Shown here one piece after another: positions 16,855 to 23,900 of a DNA stretch of 58,233 bases. Position 1 is the first letter of the stretch. Each line of letters begins with the position of its first letter. Under the pieces are notes generated by a model. It saw only the letters and a list, made by a program, of their open reading frames with translations, was not told the origin of the DNA and made no database searches. This DNA comes from Cryptosporangium minutisporangium (GTDB taxonomy: Bacteria > Actinomycetota > Actinomycetes > Mycobacteriales > Cryptosporangiaceae). The stretch lies in contig NZ_BAAAYN010000052.1 of the NCBI RefSeq assembly GCF_039536245.1, positions 15,299-73,531 on the forward strand, written 5' to 3'. The position numbers were made by a program, and so were the translations under genes.

Positions 16855-17352
16855 TCAGCCGCCGTTGAGGCCGGCGATCTTGCGGTGGTCCCAGGACGCG
16901 ATCTTGCTGGGCGTCAGCTTCACCCAGCCGTGCCGGCCGTCGTGATACATGTTGCCCTCGCCCTCGAAGTACTTGGCGGCGAACAGTCGCTCGGCGGCTT
17001 CGAGCTCGGGGATCGACTCCGCGCCGGTGCGGGGCGCCTCACCGACCTGCTCCAGCGTTCCGCGCAGCTCGACGCCGAGCAGTTCGAAGAAGTCGTGCCC
17101 GGCGTCCACCACCACGGCCACCCGGGGATCCCGGAGGATGTCGGTCCAGCGCTGGCTCTTGACGATCGAGTAGAGCCAGAGCGACGTACCGTCCCAGACG
17201 TACCAGAGCGGCGACACGTGCGGTGCGCCCGAGGACGTCAGCGTGGCGACGCGGCACGTGCGGCTGTCGGCGAGGAACGCGTCCAGTTCCTCCTTCGTCA
17301 TCGCGATCCGACGTCCCCGCTTCTGCGTGCTCAGCACGTCACTGTCGACCAC
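16855..17352 (-). CDS. PPOX-class F420/FMN-dependent protein
   Basis: This 165-aa protein has the split beta-barrel fold of the pyridoxamine-phosphate-oxidase-like family, typical of actinobacterial F420H2- or FMN-dependent reductases. The pattern EELDAFLADSRTCRVATLTSSGAPHVSPLWYVWDG (read in parts) gives the cofactor-binding N-terminal strands. KSQRWTDILRDPRVAVVVDAG supplies the Arg/Lys near the phosphate, and a Trp near the C-terminus (ASWDHRK) is common. The substrate is not predictable. It diverges from the gluconate permease across a gap with repeated ACCGGTC elements. Confidence 0.85.
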   Translation of the reverse strand: MVDSDVLSTQKRGRRIAMTKEELDAFLADSRTCRVATLTSSGAPHVSPLWYVWDGTSLWLYSIVKSQRWTDILRDPRVAVVVDAGHDFFELLGVELRGTLEQVGEAPRTGAESIPELEAAERLFAAKYFEGEGNMYHDGRHGWVKLTPSKIASWDHRKIAGLNGG

Positions 17353-17367
17353 AGCGCCTCCCTCGGT

Positions 17368-17434
17368 ACCGGTCCGCGTACCGGTCTACCGGACGACACG
17401 GCCGCGCGTCACCGTACCCGGATATTCGGACCGG
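17368..17434. repeat. Three ACCGGTC copies in the PPOX/gntP-type intergenic gap
   Basis: ACCGGTC occurs at 17368-17374, 17380-17386 and 17428-17434, with a partial copy (ACCGGAC) at 17388. The first two are 12 bases apart and lie directly upstream of the PPOX start. This could be a binding-site cluster. The rest of the 258-base gap shows no other clear feature. Confidence 0.35.
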
Positions 17435-17610
17435 TCTAGTTCAGAAACAGTGCGCACCACAGCGCAACCGGACGGTGACGTACAGACGCCGCAGCGGGCG
17501 GTTGCAAGTCGAGAACGGTCAGACGGCTGAAGACCGTGCCAGGTGGGTAGAGACCCGGCGCGGGCCGCCGCTGCCCGCCCCGGCCGTGCCGGGACCGACC
17601 GGGAGACGCC

Positions 17611-19158
17611 ATGCACGTAACCACGCTTCTTGCCGCGGACGCACCGAGCCCCGCCAGCTCCGATGCCCGACTGATCATCGCCGCGCTGATCGGCATCGCG
17701 GTGATCGTCATCCTGATCACCTGGCTGAAGATGCACCCGTTCATCGCGCTCACCGTCGGCGCGATCGGTCTCGGCCTGGGCGCCGGGCTCCCGGCGCTCG
17801 ACACCGTCGAGAGCTTCAGCAGCGGGTTCGGCGCCACGATGGCGTCGGTGGGCCTGCTGATCGGCCTCGGCGCGATCTTCGGCAAGCTGCTCGCCGACTC
17901 CGGCGGCGCCGACCAGATCGTCGACACGATCGTCGGGCGCGCGCGGCCGGCGGCGCTGCCCTGGCTGATGGCGCTGGTCGGCGCGATCATCGGCCTGCCG
18001 ATGTTCTTCGAGATCGGCGTCGTGCTGCTGATCCCGGTGATCATCCTGGTCGCCCGCCGGTCCGGGCTGTCGCTGATGCGGATCGCGGTCCCGACGCTGG
18101 CCGGCCTCTCGGTGATGCACGGCCTGGTACCACCGCACCCCGGGCCGCTGGTCGCCGTCGACGCGCTCGAGGCGAACCTCGGACTCACGCTGGCGCTGGG
18201 CATCCTGGTGGCGGTCCCGACCGTCATCATCTCCGGCCCGCTCTTCAGCCGGTGGGCCGCGCGCTGGGTGGACGTCCCGGTACCGGACCTGTTCACGACG
18301 GACCAGGACCGCCCGGGTGGAGCGCCCGCCGCGCGGGCCGAGTCGGGCGACGGCGCGGCGGAGCCCGGGCGGCGGGTCGCGGGGAGCGGGGGCTCCGGTG
18401 TGGAGGACGTCGCCGACGCCTCGTCGGGCTCCGACGACTACCGCGGCGCCGTGGCGACCGCCGCTCGACCGGGCATGGATGCCCGGCGTCGGCCGAGCTT
18501 CGCGGTGACGCTCGGCTGCATCCTGCTGCCGGTCGTGCTCATGCTCGCCAAGGCGATCGCGGACGTCGTCGCGCCGGACTCGGAGACCGCGCTGAAGGAC
18601 GCGATCGACTTCGTGGGGACGCCGCTGATCGCGCTGACCATCGCGGTGCTCGTCGGCATCGTGGGCTTCGGTCGCGGCGGCGGCATGGACCGCGGAGCGA
18701 TCGCCTCGTCGATCGGCGACTCGCTGCCGCCGATCGCCGGCATCCTGCTCATCGTCGGCGCCGGCGGCGGCCTCAAGCAGGTGCTGATCGACACCGGGCT
18801 CGCGCAGATCATCGCGGACACCGTCGAGGGCAGCGCGCTGCCGGTGCTGCTGCTGGCCTGGATCGTCGCGGTACTGATCCGGGTGGCTACCGGCTCGGCG
18901 ACCGTCGCGACGGTCACCGCGTCCGGCATCCTGGCACCCGTGGCCGCCGATCTGTCCAGCGCGCACGTCTCGCTGATGGTGCTGGCGATCGGGGCCGGCT
19001 CGCTGTTCCTGTCCCACGTCAACGACGCCGGGTTCTGGCTGATCAAGGAGTACCTGGGTACCACCGTCGGCCAGACCCTCAAGACGTGGACCGTGATGGA
19101 GTGCCTCATCTCGGTCTGCGGCCTGATCGGTGTCCTGCTGCTGAGTCTGGTGATCTAA
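17611..19158 (+). CDS. Gluconate:H+ symporter, GntP family
   Basis: This 515-aa permease has about 12-14 membrane spans. GntP-family hallmarks are visible: HPFIALTVGAIGLGLGAGLP, SGFGATMASVGLLIGLGAIFGKLL, GLPMFFEIGVVLLIPV, VMHGLVPPHPGPLVAVDALEANLG and RVATGSATVATVTASGI. It would import gluconate or a related sugar acid with protons. A hydrophilic loop of about 60 residues between residues 225 and 290 is longer than usual and rich in Gly, Ser and Asp. GGGAGACGCC precedes the ATG. The next gene begins at the codon right after its stop. No gluconate kinase is in the window. Confidence 0.92.
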   Translation: MHVTTLLAADAPSPASSDARLIIAALIGIAVIVILITWLKMHPFIALTVGAIGLGLGAGLPALDTVESFSSGFGATMASVGLLIGLGAIFGKLLADSGGADQIVDTIVGRARPAALPWLMALVGAIIGLPMFFEIGVVLLIPVIILVARRSGLSLMRIAVPTLAGLSVMHGLVPPHPGPLVAVDALEANLGLTLALGILVAVPTVIISGPLFSRWAARWVDVPVPDLFTTDQDRPGGAPAARAESGDGAAEPGRRVAGSGGSGVEDVADASSGSDDYRGAVATAARPGMDARRRPSFAVTLGCILLPVVLMLAKAIADVVAPDSETALKDAIDFVGTPLIALTIAVLVGIVGFGRGGGMDRGAIASSIGDSLPPIAGILLIVGAGGGLKQVLIDTGLAQIIADTVEGSALPVLLLAWIVAVLIRVATGSATVATVTASGILAPVAADLSSAHVSLMVLAIGAGSLFLSHVNDAGFWLIKEYLGTTVGQTLKTWTVMECLISVCGLIGVLLLSLVI

Positions 19159-20097
19159 CTGCAGACCTTCCTCCCCGTCGCCGACTTCGCCGAGTCGGCC
19201 GCGCTGCTCGACTCGCCACGGCTGGGCAAACAACGCGTCGAGACGCTGCAGGTGCTGCGCGCACTGGAGCTGCCGGACTACGGCTGGGCCTCGCACCCGG
19301 TGACGACGATGTGGCGCGGCCGCACCGCCGGGCTGGTGGTCTACGGGCTGGCGATGGTGCGCGGCTGGCGGGAGCGCGGGTTCGCCGACAGCACGGCGCC
19401 GCTGATCGCCGAGTTCGCCCCGGACGCCGCGAGGCTCACCCAGGCCGAGGCCGCCGCGGCCGGGCTGCTGCCGAGCTGGGTCGGCGACGAGGAGGTGCAC
19501 CGCTCCCACCGGTCGAACCTGCGCGCGAAGGACCCGGCGTACTACGGCCCGTTGTTCCCGGACACCCCGGACGACCTGCCGTACGTCTGGCCGCCGGCGG
19601 ACGACGTGCCCCCGGCTCCGGCCCCGGACGGTGTGCCGGTGTGGATCGTGCGCCCGCCGGGGCCGTTGGAGCTCGGCACGGCGTTGAGCCAGGGCGTCGT
19701 CGGGCTGGGCCTCGAGGCAGGCGTCCCGGTCGACGCCACCGGGCTGGGCCCCGTCGAGCTGCGAGGACTCGCCCGCGAACTGTCCGGACGACGCCCGGCC
19801 AAGGCGCTGCGGCAGCTGTCGGCGTTCCTGGACGAGATGCAGCCCGGTGACCTGATCGGCGTCCCGCTGGAGCAGGGCGCCGGACTGCTGCTTGGGGAGG
19901 TCGTCGGCGACTACCTGTTCGCGCCGGGGGAGCCGTTGCCGCATCGGCGTCCGGCCCGGTTCACGCACGTCGTGGCGCGGGCCGCCGCCCGGCCCCCGGC
20001 GTCGTTGCAGGACCCCCGCGCCCTCTTCCGCGTGGCCTTGGATCCTGTGCACGGCCCGCCCAGGGGGCGAGCCCGACAGGCGAGCGCGAGGCCTTGA
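19159..20097 (+). CDS. MSMEG_6728-like glycosylase domain fused to an EVE/Mrr-N-like domain, CTG start
   Basis: The first about 140 residues follow the MSMEG_6728 (pyrimidine-dimer glycosylase-like) family: MQTFLP, RLGKQRVETLQVLRAL, HPVTTMWRGR, WVGDEEVHRSHRSNLRAKDPAYYGPLF. From about residue 155 a second module appears: PVWIVRPPG, GVVGLGLEAG, RQLSAFLDEMQPGDLIGVPL and LLLGEVVGDYLF. It resembles the EVE-like or Mrr N-terminal domains that bind modified bases. The family start MQTFLP coincides with CTG at 19159, directly after the permease stop (TAACTG) with an in-frame stop behind it. A later GTG at 19252 would delete conserved residues. The role is probably recognition or repair of modified DNA. 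The last residues run into an inverted repeat. Confidence 0.7.
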   Translation: MQTFLPVADFAESAALLDSPRLGKQRVETLQVLRALELPDYGWASHPVTTMWRGRTAGLVVYGLAMVRGWRERGFADSTAPLIAEFAPDAARLTQAEAAAAGLLPSWVGDEEVHRSHRSNLRAKDPAYYGPLFPDTPDDLPYVWPPADDVPPAPAPDGVPVWIVRPPGPLELGTALSQGVVGLGLEAGVPVDATGLGPVELRGLARELSGRRPAKALRQLSAFLDEMQPGDLIGVPLEQGAGLLLGEVVGDYLFAPGEPLPHRRPARFTHVVARAAARPPASLQDPRALFRVALDPVHGPPRGRARQASARP

Positions 20098-20156
20098 GAC
20101 CACAGCAAAGGTCGCGGCGGCCTCGCGCTCGACTGCCAGCCTCGTCCTGGGCGGGC
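20053..20156. repeat. About 100-bp imperfect inverted repeat over the fusion gene's stop
   Basis: Outer arms GCCCGCCCAGG (20053-20063) and CCTGGGCGGGC (about 20146-20156) match. Inner arms CGAGCGCGAGGCC (20081-20093) and GGCCTCGCGCTCG (20119-20131) match perfectly around a 25-base loop. The left arm encodes the fusion protein's last residues. It may be a long terminator or the remnant of a small non-autonomous element. Confidence 0.7.
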
Positions 20157-20203
20157 TCCACCGCCGTCTCAGGAACACGAACCAGGTGCAACGAGGAGCG
20201 GGC

Positions 20204-20589
20204 ATGACCGACGTGGAGTTCGGGCTGGACATCTTCGGCGACCGGAGCGTCGACCTGGACGGGAACCCCGTTCCCTACGCCCAGGTCATCCGGAACGTCG
20301 TCGAGGAGGGCGTGCTCGCCGAGCGGGTCGGCGTCGACAGCTTCGGCGTCGGCGAGCACCACCGCGACGACTTCGCGATCTCGGCACCGGAGATCGTGCT
20401 CGCCGCGATCGCCGCGGGGACCGAGCGGATCCGGCTGCGCACCGCGGTGACGGTGCTCAGCTCGGACGACCCGGTCCGCGTCTACGAGCGGTTCGCGTGG
20501 CGACCGCGATCGAGCTCTACGGAACCCAGGTGATCCCGCGAGTGCGGGAGATCCTCGCCGAGGCGCCGCAGCCCACCCCGGTCGGCTAG
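20204..20589 (+). pseudogene. LLM-class flavin oxidoreductase with internal deletion
   Basis: The first about 97 residues are a normal luciferase-like N-terminus with a strong GAGGAG site before the ATG. Recognisable parts are VEFGLDIFGD, RVGVDSFGVGEHH, ERIRLRTAVTVLSSDDPVRVYERFA. The frame then changes, and the next frame reads AIELYGTQVIPRVREILAEA to a stop at 20587-20589, which is the normal C-terminus of this family. About 200 residues of the TIM barrel are missing, with the junction near 20500. The enzyme should be dead. An in-place deletion of roughly 600 bases explains both the gap and the frame shift. Confidence 0.8.
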
Positions 20590-20611
20590 ACCGCCCGCGG
20601 TTTCACGCGGG

Positions 20612-20690
20612 TTGACGTCGAATCGGGGTCCAACGGCGCCGTTGGACCCCGATATGACGTCAAACCCCGGGTGCCGTCAACAACCCGGGG
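20612..20690. repeat. 52-bp near-perfect palindrome plus a second hairpin
   Basis: 20612-20663 is an inverted repeat centred at 20637/20638. The inner 28 bases are perfect, and the outer arms TTGACGTC and GACGTCAA also match, with two mismatches between. A second stem, CCCCGGGT (20665-20672) with ACCCGGGG (20683-20690), follows at once. A strong terminator of the preceding gene, or a dispersed palindromic element, is likely. Confidence 0.8.
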
Positions 20691-20729
20691 GTCGGTGCGC
20701 GCACCGGTAGTCGATTTTATGGTGCTTTG

Positions 20730-21302
20730 ATGCGTAGTGCGTGTGTGCGGGTCGGGCTCGGCCTGGTGCTGGTAGCAAGCGGCGCGACCGCGGGGCACGC
20801 GTCGACGCGGGTACCCGGCGCGCCGCGGCCGTACCTCGACGGACCGGCCGGATGTGTCCTCCCGGACCCGGTGCGCACCAGCGGCTGCGTCACCGCGCCG
20901 ACGGACTGGCTGGTGCTGCAGGTGCGCAACCGGTTCGGCGACCTTCCGGGAGCATGCTGGGACGCGCACGTCTGGAATCCCCGGAGCGACCACCCGCGCG
21001 GGCGGGCCTGCGACTACACGATCGGGCGGATCGGTGCGTTCCCGGACCGGGCCCAGGTGGCGGAGGGCTGGCGACTGGCCCGGTGGCTGCGCACCCACGC
21101 CCGCGCGCTGCACGTCCACTACGTGATCTTCCAGGGCCGGATCTGGTCCTGGGAGCGCGACGCCGCCGGCTGGCGTCGCTACACCGGCGGCGGTGTCTAC
21201 GACCCGGCCGACGTCACCGGTGGCCACTACGACCACGTTCACGTGTCCACGGTCGATCGCCCACCCGCCGAAATCTTCCCCGCGGCCGCGACCGGCCCCT
21301 AG
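20730..21302 (+). CDS. Secreted zinc-peptidase-like protein (D-Ala-D-Ala carboxypeptidase / ARB_07466-like)
   Basis: This 190-aa protein begins with a signal peptide (RVGLGLVLVASGATAGHAS, about residues 8-26). The mature part carries SDHPRGRACDYT near 90-101 and GHYDHVHVS near 172-180. In the VanY/LAS-type fold these supply the zinc ligands His and Asp, then His. Such exported proteins trim peptide cross-links in the wall, or are inactive binding modules. Four cysteines could form disulfides. ATG at 20730 follows TTG and has no clear ribosome binding site, so translation may be leaderless. It stands alone between palindromes and the next secreted-protein gene. Confidence 0.75.
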   Translation: MRSACVRVGLGLVLVASGATAGHASTRVPGAPRPYLDGPAGCVLPDPVRTSGCVTAPTDWLVLQVRNRFGDLPGACWDAHVWNPRSDHPRGRACDYTIGRIGAFPDRAQVAEGWRLARWLRTHARALHVHYVIFQGRIWSWERDAAGWRRYTGGGVYDPADVTGGHYDHVHVSTVDRPPAEIFPAAATGP

Positions 21303-21371
21303 GCGCGGAAGTCCCCTGAACCATCGAACCTTAAGACCTTCCGGCATTCCGAACCGGTTGAAGCCAGCCGT

Positions 21372-21407
21372 CCGTACCTCGCTATCGAAGGTCTCAGCGA
21401 AGTACGG
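21372..21407 (+). promoter_or_regulatory. Hairpin in the leader of the DPBB-protein gene
   Basis: CCGTACCTCGCT (21372-21383) pairs with AGCGAAGTACGG (21396-21407) with one mismatch and a 12-base loop. It ends just before the AAGGG ribosome site of the gene at 21422. No match to the ydaO-type c-di-AMP riboswitch was seen. Confidence 0.4.
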
Positions 21408-21421
21408 CCGAAGGGTGTCTC

Positions 21422-22087
21422 GTGCGGAATCGGAAGTCGAGTTGGCGGCGGACGGCGGCGATCGGTGCGGGCATGGCGCTCGTGTTCGGCGGGGCGACCG
21501 CGGTGAGCATCGGAGTGAGCTCGGCCGGCGAGAGCGCCGCGGTGCAGAGCGCGGCGCCGCGGGAGGACTGCGGTGGTCTGGACACCGCGCTGCGCAACAA
21601 CCTGAACTTCATCGCCGACCAGCAGCGCAACCCCGACGCCCAGTCGACGGCCCGGATCGCGAACCGGCAGGCCGTCGTCGACCTGATCCAGCAGCGTCGC
21701 GCGGTCGCCGGCTGCACGGCCGTCGTCGTCGCCGATGCGGCGCCGGGGCAGCCCGCCGCGCCGGCTCCGACGACGGCTGCCCCCGCGCCCGCCACGTCGG
21801 CCCCGCCTGCGAACGGCAACGGCGACGCCGCCGAGGGGGACGTCGTCTGCGCGGGCAGCACCGTGACGCTCTCCGGCGAGGAGGGCGGTACGCCGGCCGC
21901 GTCGAGCAACCAGTTCCCGGCCGGGACCCGGCTGCGGGTCACGAACCTCGACAACAACAAGTCGATCACGGTGGAGGTCACCGGCCCGTCCGGCAGTTGC
22001 GTGCTGCTCAACAACGCGGCGTTCGAGCAGGTCCGCGAGCCGGGTAAGTTCCTGATCCGCCGCGCGGTGATCGAGCGGGTGGGCTGA
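21422..22087 (+). CDS. Secreted protein with C-terminal double-psi beta-barrel (RlpA/expansin-like) domain
   Basis: This 221-aa protein starts at GTG behind AAGGG. It has a twin-Arg-rich start followed by a hydrophobic segment (AAIGAGMALVFGGATAVSIGV), a likely signal peptide or anchor. A Cys-containing helical region follows, then an Ala/Pro linker (about 105-130). The C-terminal 80 residues read STVTLSG, FPAGTRLRVTNLDNNKSITV and VTGPSGSCVLLNNAAFEQV, matching DPBB domains that bind or cleave wall glycans. The lytic Asp is not certain in this copy. It is probably a cell-wall protein. Confidence 0.8.
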   Translation: MRNRKSSWRRTAAIGAGMALVFGGATAVSIGVSSAGESAAVQSAAPREDCGGLDTALRNNLNFIADQQRNPDAQSTARIANRQAVVDLIQQRRAVAGCTAVVVADAAPGQPAAPAPTTAAPAPATSAPPANGNGDAAEGDVVCAGSTVTLSGEEGGTPAASSNQFPAGTRLRVTNLDNNKSITVEVTGPSGSCVLLNNAAFEQVREPGKFLIRRAVIERVG

Positions 22088-22108
22088 GCCGCCGGCGTGG
22101 ACCACCGC

Positions 22109-22138
22109 CCCGGCGCGGAGGACCGCCCCCGCGCCGGG
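22109..22138. terminator. Bidirectional hairpin between convergent genes
   Basis: CCCGGCGCGG (22109-22118) pairs perfectly with CCGCGCCGGG (22129-22138) over a 10-base loop, midway between the stops at 22087 and 22144. Confidence 0.7.
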
Positions 22139-22143
22139 CGCGG

Positions 22144-22749
22144 TCACGGCAGGTCGATCGTCGTCGTGATGCGCACCAGCGACGGAGCCTTCGGGGTCGA
22201 GCCGAAGCCGAACTGCACCGGCGGGTCGATCTCGGCCGGAGCGCCGAGGTCGCGCCCGTCGAACCGCGCCGTCGCGCCGACGATCGGCCGCAGGTCTCGG
22301 GCGCCGTACCACTCGTAGCGGCCGTTGCCCGCGCTGCCGTGAGTCCGGACGCCCGGCAGCACCACCCGGGCGGGCAGGTCGACCAGACGGACCCAGGCCG
22401 GCGACCCGGCCAGCCACCGTGGCACCGCCCGCAGCAGCAGACCCAGCGGACCGCGCGGGCCGGTGGTGAACGCGTAGTCCAGCGGCCCCGCCGTCACGCT
22501 CCACCGCGCACCGCTCCGCCGGACGTCCACCGGCACCACCCGCACCTCGTCGAACCGGTACGTCGCCGCCACGAATTCGCCCAGCTGGGACGAGGTCGCC
22601 AGCAGCGTGCGGCGGCCGGCGGAGTCCTCGATCATCACGTCGCTGACCGGCCCGAACGGCGAGACCGGCCAGTGCCCGAGGACCAGCCGGGTGCCTTCGG
22701 TGGTCCCCACGCCCGCGATCCACCCGTCGAAGCGCACGCGATCCCCCAT
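22144..22749 (-). CDS. Conserved hypothetical protein
   Basis: I do not recognise this 201-aa family with certainty. It has no signal peptide and no membrane segment. It is rich in short beta-strand-like stretches: RVRFDGWIAGVGTTEGTRLV, VSDVMIEDSAGRRTLLA, FDEVRVVPVDVRRSG, TARFDGRDLG, VRITTTIDLP. These suggest a beta-sandwich or barrel, as in many actinobacterial proteins of unknown function. Codon use is normal. It diverges from the nucleoside hydrolase by about 90 bases and shares no operon. Confidence 0.7.
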   Translation of the reverse strand: MGDRVRFDGWIAGVGTTEGTRLVLGHWPVSPFGPVSDVMIEDSAGRRTLLATSSQLGEFVAATYRFDEVRVVPVDVRRSGARWSVTAGPLDYAFTTGPRGPLGLLLRAVPRWLAGSPAWVRLVDLPARVVLPGVRTHGSAGNGRYEWYGARDLRPIVGATARFDGRDLGAPAEIDPPVQFGFGSTPKAPSLVRITTTIDLP

Positions 22750-22838
22750 GGCGGTAGCCTCGCGCCCCGCGGCGTCGCCCGCATCTCGGGATGCCTACGA
22801 TCCGTTCCGCACGCACCCGTTCCGCCACAGGGAGAGCC

Positions 22839-23792
22839 ATGGGCCGCCCGGTCTACCTGGACTGTGACACCGGTATCGACGACTCGCTCGCGATCGCCTA
22901 CCTGATGGCCCACCCGGACGTCGACCTGGTCGGCGTCGGCACGGTCTTCGGCAACATCGACGCCCACCGGGCGGCGCGGAACACGCTGGACCTGCTCGCG
23001 CTCGGGGGCCACGGCCACGTGCCGGTGGCGATCGGGGCGGAGAAGCCGCTGGCCGGCGCCTGGCTCGGCGGTCCGGCGCACATCCACGGTGGGAACGGTG
23101 TCGGGAACGTCGAGTTACCGCGTGGCGACCGCGAGCCGCTGTCCGACGAGTCGGCCGCCGACCTCCTGGTCCGGCTGGCTCACGAGCACGAGGGTGACCT
23201 CCGCGTCCTCGCGGTCGGCCCGCTGACCAACCTCGCGCGGGCCCTCGACGTCGAGACCGCGCTGCCCTACCTCGTGGAGAGCGTCGTCGTCATGGGCGGC
23301 GCGGCGCGGGTACCCGGCAACGTCACGCCGGTGGCCGAGGCCAACATCTTCAACGACCCCGAAGCCGCCGACCGGGTGCTCTCCGCCGAGTGGCCGCTGA
23401 CGCTCGTGCCGCTGGACGTGACGATGGAGCACATGATCGAGGAGGCCGACCGGGAATCGCTGCTCGCCGCCGACGTCCCGATCCCGCGTGCGCTCGGCCA
23501 GATGCTCGACGTCTACTACGAGTTCTACGTCGGGACGTTCGGTCGCCGGTGCGCGCCGCTGCACGATCCGCTCGCCGCCGCGATCACCGCCGGCGGGGCC
23601 ACCCCCTTGGTGGCCCCGACGGTGCAGGTCGTCGTCGACTCGACCGACGGTCCCGGCCGTGGCCAGACGATCTGCGACCTGCGCGGCGAGCGGGTGGGCT
23701 ACCCGGACCAACCCACCGCGCACTGCCGCCTGGTGCTCTCGCTCGACGCCCCGTTCGGCCCCCACCTCGTCGAGCGGCTCACCAGCTCCTGA
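22839..23792 (+). CDS. Nucleoside hydrolase (inosine/uridine-preferring type)
   Basis: This 317-aa enzyme cleaves the N-glycosidic bond of ribonucleosides. The calcium-binding signature DCDTGIDDSLAI lies at residues 7-18. It is followed by VGTVFGNIDAHRAARNTL, the HIHGGNGVGNVELP segment with the substrate-side residues, LAVGPLTNLARAL, VVMGGA, EANIFNDPEAA and the late calcium ligand in LHDPLAA. GGGAGAGCC precedes the ATG at 22839, which fits the family start far better than upstream GTG or ATG codons. It stands alone, in nucleoside salvage or a secondary role. Confidence 0.93.
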   Translation: MGRPVYLDCDTGIDDSLAIAYLMAHPDVDLVGVGTVFGNIDAHRAARNTLDLLALGGHGHVPVAIGAEKPLAGAWLGGPAHIHGGNGVGNVELPRGDREPLSDESAADLLVRLAHEHEGDLRVLAVGPLTNLARALDVETALPYLVESVVVMGGAARVPGNVTPVAEANIFNDPEAADRVLSAEWPLTLVPLDVTMEHMIEEADRESLLAADVPIPRALGQMLDVYYEFYVGTFGRRCAPLHDPLAAAITAGGATPLVAPTVQVVVDSTDGPGRGQTICDLRGERVGYPDQPTAHCRLVLSLDAPFGPHLVERLTSS

Positions 23793-23900
23793 CGCCCGGC
23801 ACGACCGATGGCAGTGCACCCCTCCGACACTGCCTCCGGCCGCGGTCGCGGGAACGTCACCACGAGGGTGCCGTGGCCGCCGCGGATACGCATGACGTGA

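Noticed and set aside
17386-20232. Very long minus-strand open frame of 948 codons opposite the permease and fusion genes
   Set aside because: It lies opposite two genes with clear family motifs, is Arg/Gln/Asp-rich, and shows no domain; such shadows are usual in GC-rich DNA.
21303-21421. ydaO-type c-di-AMP riboswitch before the DPBB gene
   Set aside because: The conserved segments of that riboswitch were not found; only a simple hairpin is present.
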